64,000 nucleotides of DNA from Persebacter sp965221835 (GTDB lineage Bacteria; Pseudomonadota; Gammaproteobacteria; Tethybacterales; Persebacteraceae), in assembly GCA_965221835.1 (NCBI GenBank), contig OZ244916.1:620001-684000 (forward strand), read 5' to 3'. The position numbers were made by a program, and so were the translations under genes. The number at the start of each line of letters is the position of its first letter. Position 1 is the stretch's first letter. Positions 44,437-52,076 of this stretch are shown piece after piece. The notes under the pieces are model-generated. The model ran no database searches and was not told the origin of the DNA. It worked only from the letters and a program-made list of their open reading frames with translations.

Positions 44437-45134
44437 CGCCGGCACTCCGCTTTTGCTTTGGACGGCGCACGCCAGAACGGAATGCGGCGATGACGCAAAC
44501 GCCGAATCATTCGCATCCCGCAAGTATATTTTGTCGCGCTTAAAATATAAACGCCGCCGGCAAGCGGCCACCATCGCCGTCCGGCTTTTTCCATCCAGCC
44601 GAACCATTTACGATGACGGCGGCGATGCGGCGGCATAAACGCCGCGAATTGTCCTTCTTCGGCGGATAAATTCAACAGCGTCAACCAATCTTTAACGCGC
44701 ATCAGCGAAATCCAGTTTTTGCGCCACGGCATTACCGAAATCCGCGCACCCAACAAACTCCACGGATTGAATCCTATAACCAACAGCCGCCCGTGCGGAC
44801 GCAACACCCGCGCCGCTTCGCGCAATACTTCGTGCGGCGCACCGGATGCTTCCAAAGCGTGCGCAAGAACGATGCAATCTACCGATTCCGCGGCAAACGG
44901 CAATGCCGTCCAGTCGGCGACAATGCTGCAATCGCGATTGACGCCGACAATCGCATGACTGCGCACCGGCACGCGCAAAATGCGGCGGCGATAACCGAGT
45001 TGCAACGCATAAAATCCGAACACTTCGCCGCTCATCATCCGGCAGCAACGCATTTCTTGCGCCATTATGCCGCGCCCGAATTCGGACGCGAACCAGTTTT
45101 CGGATTTGTTTTCGCCGGCGGATTGTATTAACAT
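44433..45134 (-). CDS. YafS-like SAM-dependent methyltransferase
   Basis: A 233-residue class I methyltransferase. ADWTALPFAAESVDCIVLAHALE and RVLRPHGRLLVIGFNPWSLLG match the E. coli YafS/methyltransferase-11 family, which sits between gloB and rnhA there too. Substrate unknown. I keep the ATG at 45134, because the NWFASEFGRG segment before residue 30 aligns with family N-termini. It starts 7 bp from the divergent gloB start. Confidence 0.82.
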   Translation of the reverse strand: MLIQSAGENKSENWFASEFGRGIMAQEMRCCRMMSGEVFGFYALQLGYRRRILRVPVRSHAIVGVNRDCSIVADWTALPFAAESVDCIVLAHALEASGAPHEVLREAARVLRPHGRLLVIGFNPWSLLGARISVMPWRKNWISLMRVKDWLTLLNLSAEEGQFAAFMPPHRRRHRKWFGWMEKAGRRWWPLAGGVYILSATKYTCGMRMIRRLRHRRIPFWRAPSKAKAECRR

Positions 45135-45141
45135 TTACGGG

Positions 45142-45903
45142 ATGAGTTTTGACATACAAATTATTAACGCGTTTGCCGACAATTATATCTATTTGACGGC
45201 GGCGAACGGTAAAACCGTCGTCGTAGACCCCGGCGATGCGGATGCGGTATCGGATTCGTTGCCCGCACAAACGGCGTTGGAAGCGATTCTTCTCACCCAT
45301 TCGCATGCCGACCACATCGGCGGTGTGCGGACGTTGATGCGGCGTTTTCCGTCTGCGAAACTATACGCCGCCGAAGAATGCGGTTTCGCCGCAGCCAGAA
45401 TCTGCGCAGAAGGTGCGCAAATCGCGTTATTGAACGGCGCGCTTAATCTTGCGACAATGGAAACGCCCGGGCATACCGCCGGGCATATTTCGTTTTACGG
45501 CAGCGGCGTTTTATTTTGCGGCGATGTTATGTTTGCCTGCGGTTGCGGCAGATTGTTGGGCGGTACGGCGGCGCAAATGCAAAACTCTCTCGCCCGTTTC
45601 GCCGCCCTGCCCGCCGACACGAAAGTTTATTGCGGACACGAATATACGCTTGCAAATATCGCCTTTGCGCGGGCGGCGGATTGCGAAAACGCCGCTTTGC
45701 GCGAACGGCAAAAAATCGCCGAAAACTTGCGCGCCCGCCGATTGCCGACAATCCCTTTCACCATCGCCGAAGAGTTGGAAACTAATCCGTTTTTGCGTTT
45801 GGATTCGCCCGCCGTCATCGCCGCCGCCCGCGCCCGAAATCCCGCCGCCGCCGACAAAACCGCCCTTTTCGCCGCTTTGCGAGAATGGAAAGACGATTTT
45901 TAA
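45142..45903 (+). CDS. gloB: Hydroxyacylglutathione hydrolase (glyoxalase II)
   Basis: A 253-residue MBL-fold enzyme hydrolysing S-lactoylglutathione to D-lactate. Metal ligands sit in THSHADHIGG (residues 52-61), GHTAGH and CGDVMF; the C-terminal CGHEYT and RLPTIPFTI are GloB-specific. The ATG at 45142 is chosen because homologues begin shortly before IINAFADNYIYL; TAACAT seven bases upstream is a weak leaderless -10. Confidence 0.95.
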   Translation: MSFDIQIINAFADNYIYLTAANGKTVVVDPGDADAVSDSLPAQTALEAILLTHSHADHIGGVRTLMRRFPSAKLYAAEECGFAAARICAEGAQIALLNGALNLATMETPGHTAGHISFYGSGVLFCGDVMFACGCGRLLGGTAAQMQNSLARFAALPADTKVYCGHEYTLANIAFARAADCENAALRERQKIAENLRARRLPTIPFTIAEELETNPFLRLDSPAVIAAARARNPAAADKTALFAALREWKDDF

Positions 45904-46202
45904 GAAGGTGCAACAAAATACTGAATAATGGATATTTGTCGGAGAAGGGCAATATGGTTTATGGGCTGTGGCAGATAAGAACCATCTTGCATTAAATAAG
46001 AATCGGCGGCGGCAGAATGACAAAAACCGGCGGGGATTCCGTTTCCCCGCCGTTTTTTATGGGAATTCGGCGCGCTGTGGAATTCGCAACTTCGGCGATA
46101 AACGGCGGCGGGAAAATCCGCAACTGCGGCGAAAGTTTATTCTCGGAAGCGAACGCGGGAATGGAAAAAAGCGGCAATTTTTTCGGTTTGCGGTCTTTGC
46201 GC
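45904..46202. other. Intergenic region with terminator; no gene recognised
   Basis: About 300 bp. One open stretch (about 45924-45992) reads NNGYLSEKGNMVYGLWQIR, which looks protein-like but has no start or support. The terminator at 46028-46058 is the only clear feature. Confidence 0.6.
46028..46058 (+). terminator. Rho-independent terminator
   Basis: Stem CGGCGGGG(A) / (T)CCCCGCCG with loop TTCCGT, followed by six T. An identical hairpin with the same flank CAAAAAC lies at 58155-58185. It would end gloB transcription. Confidence 0.85.
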
Positions 46203-46208
46203 TATAAT
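46203..46208 (+). promoter_or_regulatory. TATAAT -10 box of nuoI (leaderless)
   Basis: TATAAT with exactly six bases to the ATG at 46215; no Shine-Dalgarno. Confidence 0.6.
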
Positions 46209-46214
46209 TGACGG

Positions 46215-46727
46215 ATGCAAAAAAATATGTCCGAAATGCGCGCGCGATTTCGCCGCTATCTATCTTCGCTTTTGCTTGCAGAATTGTGCCGGGGAATGGC
46301 GCTGACTTTCCGGCAGATGTTCCGCCGCAAAATCACCGTGCATTTTCCCGAAGAAAAAACACCGCGCAGCCCCCGATTTCGCGGACTGCACGCCTTGCGC
46401 CGCTATCCGAACGGCGAAGAACGATGCATCGCTTGCAAATTGTGCGAGGCGGTTTGTCCGGCGATGGCGATTCATATCGCTTCCGAACAACGCGAAGACG
46501 GCAGCCGCCGCACTACTCAGTACGACATTGATTTAACCAAATGCATTTTTTGCGGAATGTGCGAAGAGGCGTGTCCCGTTGATGCAATTGTAGAAACGCA
46601 TGTTTTGGAATATCACGGCGAACGGCGCGGCGATTTGTACTACACAAAAGAAATGCTGCTCGCCGTGGGCGATAAATACGAAGCGGAAATCGCTTCCGCC
46701 CGCAAAACCGATGCCGCTTATCGCTAA
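46215..46727 (+). CDS. nuoI: NADH-quinone oxidoreductase subunit I (isolated gene)
   Basis: A 170-residue ferredoxin-like complex I subunit. The two [4Fe-4S] motifs are CIACKLCEAVCP and CIFCGMCEEACP; the GMALTFRQMF opening and YTKEMLLAVGDKYE close match NuoI. It passes electrons to the NuoB cluster N2. No other nuo gene is near: gloB lies upstream and a membrane protein follows with 17 bp overlap. So either the operon is split or this is a second copy. Confidence 0.92.
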   Translation: MQKNMSEMRARFRRYLSSLLLAELCRGMALTFRQMFRRKITVHFPEEKTPRSPRFRGLHALRRYPNGEERCIACKLCEAVCPAMAIHIASEQREDGSRRTTQYDIDLTKCIFCGMCEEACPVDAIVETHVLEYHGERRGDLYYTKEMLLAVGDKYEAEIASARKTDAAYR

Positions 46728-48894
46728 ACTTTTCCGCGCAACGGCGGCGGCGATTGTTCTCGGCATATTGTCGCCATCTTTCGCCGAACCCGTCTCGGCG
46801 TATTCGCCGGAAAAAGAAATAGAAGAATTGGAACAGCGGTTTGTGCGCCAAGAAATTCTCGCCTTGCAGCGGGTGGAAGATGTGGAAACGCGGATTGAAA
46901 TATTGGACCGCCATTTCAATCGCGTTTTTTTGATTTTGGGATTATCGGCGGCACTTGCGTTGATGCTTTTCGCCGCCCATCAACGCAGTCGCAATCGCTT
47001 AAATACCGAACGCTTAAATCGTGCCGTGCGCGAAGCCGATATGTTGCGAGACGATATTCGCCGCGAATTGCATCGCCCGGAAACGGAGTTTTTGCGCATC
47101 GGACATTTTTTGCGAAGAATGATGCGCGAATCGCTGGACGCCAAACCCGCCGAACGACATTTTTCGGAAATTCGTGCCATTATTCGCGACCCTAATGTGC
47201 CGGTGTCGCTGCATTATATGGCGCAAATTTTGCTTTTTGAACACGATTCGCGTTGGCGAGATGCCGAACATGTTTTGGAACAACTTCGGCAAATGGATCC
47301 CGAAGATCCTTTCGTACTTTTGCATTTATTTCATGTACATACCCGCATTTCCGAAGGTTCGGGCGATTCGTACGACCGCAAACGCCATCGTCAAACCGCA
47401 AATCAATACTACGCCCAATTTGCAGTTATCGCGCAAACAAAAGACATTCCCGCCTCTCCGGCAACGGCGAAAAAATCCCCGCCCGCCCCGAAAACGCCGC
47501 CCCCGGCAATTGCCGCCGCCGAATCCGAATCCGAAAACGCTTCCAAAACTGCCGAAAACGATTCCGAATTTGATTCCGAATCCGCCGCCGAAAACATTAC
47601 CAAAAACGCCGCTGAATCCAAATCCAAATCCGCCGCCGAATCCGAATCCAAATCCGCCGCCGAATCCGAATCCGAATCTGCATCCAAAATTGCCGAAAAC
47701 GTTTCTGAATCTGATTCCGAATCCGTTGCCAAATCCGCCGCCGAATCTAAATCCAAAACTTCCGAAAACGTTTCTGAATCTGATTCCGAAAACATTGTCA
47801 AAAACGCCGCTGAATCCGAATCCAAATCCGCCGCCGAATCTAAATCCAAAACTTCCGAAAACGTTTCTGAATCTGATTCCGAATCTGCTTCCGAAAACAT
47901 TGTCAAAAACGCTGTTGAATCTGAATCCAAAACTTCCGAAAATGTTTCTGAATCTGATTCCGAAAACATTGCCGAAAACGTTTCTGAATCTGAATCCAAA
48001 ACTTCCGAAAAAGATTCCGAAAACGATTCTGAATCTGAATCCGAATCTGGTGCGGAAGTGCAAACGAATATTTCCAAACCGCAATCGGAAATTGTGCATA
48101 CAAAACCCGCGCAATCGCCGCCGGTTAAAACCGAATTCGCTCCTCCTCAAATTGTACCGCCCAAACCGCCGAAAACGGCGGAAACAAAGCCCGCTCCGAA
48201 AATGCCGCCGTCATTGCCGTCCGCCGCAAACGGCAAAAAACGTCCCGCCGAAAATTTATTAATGAAAAAAATCGGCAAACTATCATGGCGGGGAATCGGC
48301 GGCGCAATCAAAAACAAAACCGTCAATTTAATCGGCGAAGCAACGAATGTTGCCGGAAAAATTAACAACGGCGCGAACGGCGACATCCCGCCGTTTTTGC
48401 CGGTGCCCGCAATTTCCGAATTGCCGGAAAAAAAAGGAACGGCAGAAAGCGAAATGTGGAAATGCATTCGCGCCGGTGATTTGGCAATGGCGCAAGCCGC
48501 CGCAGTTGCGAATATGCGTCATCGCAATCGTTTGATAGACCGCGCGTTAATTTCTTATGCGCAAGCGCAAGGACACAAAACTAACGAAACTTTGTATTTG
48601 AATTGGGGATTGTCTTTGCTCGGCAAGGCGTTGCATTTGCCGCTCAAAAAACGCGAACCATTTTTTAATGCCGCCATAGATAAATTTTTGGCGGGCAATG
48701 TTATCAGTCCGCACCGTTTTGATTTTTCGCTGGCGACTTTATACGCTATCATCGGGCGCGAAACCGAGTGCAAACAATGGCTTGCCACAGCGCGCGAATC
48801 GGGAACGCTGAATTTGGAATCGTTGCATCATGCGCCCGATTTTGACGGCGTGCGCAATCAGCCGTGGTTTGCCGAATTCATGCGCGACGAATGA
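46711..48894 (+). CDS. Serine/glutamate-repeat membrane protein with TPR-like ends
   Basis: A 727-residue protein of unknown function. It has an N-terminal signal or anchor (about residues 5-25), a coiled region (EKEIEELEQRF), a membrane helix at about 73-91 (VFLILGLSAALALMLF), and a TPR-like domain to about 245. Residues about 269-450 are low-complexity, built on SESKSAAESES and NVSESDSE units at DNA level. A Pro-rich hinge precedes a basic domain and a C-terminal TPR-like domain (LYLNWGLSLLGKALHLP). It overlaps nuoI by 17 bp and nadE by 4 bp. The repeat tract should be length-variable. An open frame at 47174-48262 is a repeat artefact. Confidence 0.8.
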   Translation: MPLIAKLFRATAAAIVLGILSPSFAEPVSAYSPEKEIEELEQRFVRQEILALQRVEDVETRIEILDRHFNRVFLILGLSAALALMLFAAHQRSRNRLNTERLNRAVREADMLRDDIRRELHRPETEFLRIGHFLRRMMRESLDAKPAERHFSEIRAIIRDPNVPVSLHYMAQILLFEHDSRWRDAEHVLEQLRQMDPEDPFVLLHLFHVHTRISEGSGDSYDRKRHRQTANQYYAQFAVIAQTKDIPASPATAKKSPPAPKTPPPAIAAAESESENASKTAENDSEFDSESAAENITKNAAESKSKSAAESESKSAAESESESASKIAENVSESDSESVAKSAAESKSKTSENVSESDSENIVKNAAESESKSAAESKSKTSENVSESDSESASENIVKNAVESESKTSENVSESDSENIAENVSESESKTSEKDSENDSESESESGAEVQTNISKPQSEIVHTKPAQSPPVKTEFAPPQIVPPKPPKTAETKPAPKMPPSLPSAANGKKRPAENLLMKKIGKLSWRGIGGAIKNKTVNLIGEATNVAGKINNGANGDIPPFLPVPAISELPEKKGTAESEMWKCIRAGDLAMAQAAAVANMRHRNRLIDRALISYAQAQGHKTNETLYLNWGLSLLGKALHLPLKKREPFFNAAIDKFLAGNVISPHRFDFSLATLYAIIGRETECKQWLATARESGTLNLESLHHAPDFDGVRNQPWFAEFMRDE

Positions 48895-50522
48895 TTCCTT
48901 CCGTTTTTATTGCGCAACGCGATTATCCGGTCGGCGCGCTCGCCCGAAATCGTTGCGCTATTTTGGCGGCGGCACAACAAGCGCAAAAAAACGATGCATG
49001 CGCAGCGCTTACGCCGGAACTCGCGTTGACCGGCTATTGCCCGGACGATATGCTTTTTGATTCTTCGTTTATGGATGCGGTGGAACGCGAGTTTGAAATA
49101 CTCGCCGCGGAAGTGCCGCCGCTGCCGCTGATTGTCGGATTGCCGTGGCGCGAAGATGGAAAATTGTACGGCGCGGCGGCGTTGTTGCAAAACGGGCGCG
49201 TTGAATTTGTTTACAAAAAAACGCGTTTGCCGAACGAATCGGTATTTGACGAACGGCGATATTTTACCGCCGGAAACGAATCGCCGCCGTGTTTTGAATC
49301 GGGCGGCGTAAAATTCGCTGTGCAAATTTGCGCCGATGTGTGGGATGTTTCGCAAGGTGCGCGAGTCGCCGAATGCGGCGCCGATTTTGTATTGTCGCCG
49401 AATGCCTCGCCGTTTCATCTCGGCAAACACGCCGAACGATTGCGCGCCGCCCGCGCATTTGTTGCCGCCGCCCGCGCCGGTTTATTTTATTGCAATTCGG
49501 TCGGCGGACAAGACGAATTGGTGTTTGACGGCGCATCTTTTTTTATGGACAAAGACGGCGCGGTGCAACGACAATCGCCCGCATTTGCGGCGGATGATGG
49601 CGGCGACAACATCGCGCAATATCCGGATGACGACGAGGCGGCGTATTCCGCATTGGTGACGGGACTTCGCGATTATGCCGCTGCCGCCGGATTTCGCGGC
49701 GCGGTGTTCGGATTGTCGGGCGGAATCGATTCGGCATTAACCGCGGCGATTGCAGCAGACGCCCTCGGCGCAAAAAACTTGCTGGCGGTGATGATGCCCT
49801 CCCCCCATACTTCCGCCGCGAGTTTGCAAGACGCCGCTGCAATCGCCTCCAATCTCGGTCTGGAATTGTTGACGATTCCGATAAATCCGCTGATGGAATC
49901 GTTTGCCGCCGCGTTGTCGCCGCATTTGCAAACGCGAGACGGCGACATAACGCACGAAAATATACAAGCGCGTCTGCGCGGAATGTTGCTGATGGCGTTG
50001 TCCAACAATCGCGGATTGTTGACTCTCGCAACCGGCAACAAAAGCGAACTCGCTTGCGGTTACGCGACTTTATACGGCGACATGTGTGGCGGTTTTGCGC
50101 CGCTGAAAGATGTTGTCAAAACGCGCGTGTGGACGCTTTCGCGTTATCGCAACCGGCGCGGCGAAGTCATTCCCGCGCGCGTTATTTCCCGCGCCCCGTC
50201 CGCCGAATTGCGCGACAACCAAACCGACCAACAAACATTGCCGCCGTACGAAACGATAGATGCCGCCATCGCCGCGCATGTGGAAAACGGTGCGCCTTTT
50301 GGCGAATGGACTCGCGCGGCGGGTGCGCAAACGGCGCGACAATTTTTAACTCTTCTCGCGGCGGGCGAACATAAACGGCGGCAAGGCGCGCCGGGACCAA
50401 AAATTACATCCCGCGCATTCGGACGCGATTGGCGAATGCCGATTGCGAATCGTTTTCGTTATCCGTTGCAAAACGAGTCGCCGAACGCGGCGAATGAAAA
50501 CAATGCCGACAATGTCGATTGA
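48891..50522 (+). CDS. nadE: Glutamine-dependent NAD+ synthetase
   Basis: A 543-residue two-domain enzyme. The N-terminal nitrilase-type glutaminase has its Glu in LTPELALTGY, Lys in VYKKTRLPN and Cys in VQICADVW. The C-terminal synthetase has the PP-loop LSGGIDSAL and TGNKSELACGYATLYGD. It amidates deamido-NAD. The start is the ATG at 48891 in an ATGA overlap with the previous gene. Length matches the family. Confidence 0.94.
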   Translation: MIPSVFIAQRDYPVGALARNRCAILAAAQQAQKNDACAALTPELALTGYCPDDMLFDSSFMDAVEREFEILAAEVPPLPLIVGLPWREDGKLYGAAALLQNGRVEFVYKKTRLPNESVFDERRYFTAGNESPPCFESGGVKFAVQICADVWDVSQGARVAECGADFVLSPNASPFHLGKHAERLRAARAFVAAARAGLFYCNSVGGQDELVFDGASFFMDKDGAVQRQSPAFAADDGGDNIAQYPDDDEAAYSALVTGLRDYAAAAGFRGAVFGLSGGIDSALTAAIAADALGAKNLLAVMMPSPHTSAASLQDAAAIASNLGLELLTIPINPLMESFAAALSPHLQTRDGDITHENIQARLRGMLLMALSNNRGLLTLATGNKSELACGYATLYGDMCGGFAPLKDVVKTRVWTLSRYRNRRGEVIPARVISRAPSAELRDNQTDQQTLPPYETIDAAIAAHVENGAPFGEWTRAAGAQTARQFLTLLAAGEHKRRQGAPGPKITSRAFGRDWRMPIANRFRYPLQNESPNAANENNADNVD

Positions 50523-50964
50523 ACGCGCCGCAAAAACACCCGCCGCTGCCGCCGCCATGGCGCGCCGATTTGCGCGTGCATTGCCGCCGCCGCCGATGCA
50601 TTTGCATTTGCGCGGCGAGTTGGGAGCGGGCAAAACATTGTGGGCGCGCGCCGTCATTAAAGAATTGGGCGGCGGGCATGCGCCGAGTCCGAGTTATGCA
50701 ACGGCGTTGTCTTACCCATCGCCGAAAATGCCGGTGCATCATTTAGATTTATTTCGTCTGCCGCCGCATTCGTTGTTGCCCGGCGAGTTGTCGGAGTTGC
50801 TTGGCGAAAATGCGTTGTGCATTGTGGAATGGCCGGAACGGGCGGCGGATTTACCGGCGGCGGATGTGGAAGTGCATTTCCATTTCGCCCCTGCGGGTAG
50901 ACGGCTGATTTTTACCGCCGCCGGAGAACGGGGAGAAAAATGTTTGCGCGCTTTTTTACGTTGA
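50512..50964 (+). CDS. tsaE: tRNA threonylcarbamoyladenosine biosynthesis ATPase TsaE
   Basis: A 150-residue P-loop protein with Walker A GELGAGKT at residues 35-42 and the SPSYATAL and HHLDLFRL segments of TsaE. It drives cycling of the TsaBD complex in t6A37 synthesis. The ATG at 50512 is preferred; 50503 and 50494 are alternatives. It overlaps nadE and the amidase gene. Gene order tsaE-amidase-mutL-miaA is conserved. Confidence 0.92.
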   Translation: MSIERAAKTPAAAAAMARRFARALPPPPMHLHLRGELGAGKTLWARAVIKELGGGHAPSPSYATALSYPSPKMPVHHLDLFRLPPHSLLPGELSELLGENALCIVEWPERAADLPAADVEVHFHFAPAGRRLIFTAAGERGEKCLRAFLR

Positions 50965-52073
50965 TATTGTCGCTTGTTTTGTTGTCGCCGGTACGCGGCG
51001 CAGATTTTGATGCGCGTCTGTGGCCGGCGGCAGACCGAACGCGTCTCGTGATAGAAACATCCGCACAAGTGGAATACCGAATTTTAAGTTTGCAAAATCC
51101 CGCCCGTTTGGCGGTAGACATTACCGACACAAAAAATAACGCCGATTTTTTGAACGACATTTCGCTGCGAGATGCATCTTATTTGGGCGGTTTGCGCGCC
51201 GCACGACACGACAACAACACGCTGCGGTTGGTGTTTGACATCGCGGCGAAAATTAATTACGAAGTGCGCGCTATCGCCCCCGTCGCCGGCTATGCGCATC
51301 GTTTGGTAATAGACATTGCGCCGCAAGAATATACAGATCCGTTGCTCGCGCTCATTCGTTCGCTGGAAGAAAAAGATCGCGAAGATGTACCGCAGTTTTT
51401 GGTACTAATAGATCCCGGACACGGCGGCGAAGATCCCGGTGCGGTCAGCAAAAATAATATTTATGAAAAAGATATTGTTTTATCTATTTCGCGAAAATTG
51501 AAAGAAGAAATTGAACGCCGTCCGGGAATGCGCGCGATATTGACGCGTTCCGAAGATCGTTTTTTGCCGCTTGCACAACGAGTGTTAATCGCGCATCGTT
51601 TGGAAGCGGACGCTTTTGTATCGGTGCATGCCGATTCGGTTGCATCATCAAAAGCGAGTGGTTCGTCGGTGTTTATGTTGTCGCAGCGAGGTGCAAGTTC
51701 CAAACTCGCGCAGCGATTGGCACGAGACGCGAATTTGTCCGACATTGTCGGCGGTGCGGCGGACGACCCGCAGTTTTCCGCCGCCTTGCCCGCTTTTTTT
51801 AAGGACGGCAAAGAACGCGCCTCGCGCACGCTTGCGATGTTGCTTGTTAAAGAAATTTCCGCAATTAATAAAATGCACAAAAAGGAAGTGGAATCGGCGG
51901 GGTTTGCGGTATTAAAATCGCCGTCCATTCCTTCGGTGCTTGTTGAAACTGCTTTCATCAGCAATCCGCACGAAGAAAAAAAGTTGCGCAACGAATCCTT
52001 TCAGCAAAAAATGGCATCCGCCATCGCCGAAGGTTTGGATCAATATCGCCGCTGCTGCGAAGTGAGCGAATAA
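50940..52073 (+). CDS. N-acetylmuramoyl-L-alanine amidase (AmiB/AmiC type)
   Basis: A 377-residue periplasmic protein: signal peptide (cleavage near residue 20), AMIN domain (about 25-125) that targets the septum, and an Amidase_3 zinc domain (about 150-372) with IDPGHGGEDPGA, SVHAD and VETAFISNP. It splits daughter cells by cutting septal peptidoglycan. It lacks C-terminal LysM domains of AmiB. It overlaps tsaE by 25 bp and is 3 bp from mutL. Confidence 0.93.
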   Translation: MFARFFTLILSLVLLSPVRGADFDARLWPAADRTRLVIETSAQVEYRILSLQNPARLAVDITDTKNNADFLNDISLRDASYLGGLRAARHDNNTLRLVFDIAAKINYEVRAIAPVAGYAHRLVIDIAPQEYTDPLLALIRSLEEKDREDVPQFLVLIDPGHGGEDPGAVSKNNIYEKDIVLSISRKLKEEIERRPGMRAILTRSEDRFLPLAQRVLIAHRLEADAFVSVHADSVASSKASGSSVFMLSQRGASSKLAQRLARDANLSDIVGGAADDPQFSAALPAFFKDGKERASRTLAMLLVKEISAINKMHKKEVESAGFAVLKSPSIPSVLVETAFISNPHEEKKLRNESFQQKMASAIAEGLDQYRRCCEVSE

Positions 52074-52076
52074 AAA

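Noticed and set aside
45067..45903. gloB with an upstream start at 45067
   Set aside because: The extra 25 residues overlap yafS coding and are not found in GloB; the 45142 ATG matches the family.
45924..45992. Protein-like stretch NNGYLSEKGNMVYGLWQIR after gloB
   Set aside because: No start codon, no ribosome site and no flanking coding signal; at best a gene remnant.
47174..48262. A 362-codon plus-strand frame and long antisense frames in the Ser/Glu tract
   Set aside because: Low-complexity DNA leaves all frames open. The products are Pro/Asn/Leu or Phe/Gly/Arg repeats; the 46711-48894 frame has a start, membrane helix and TPR-like domains.
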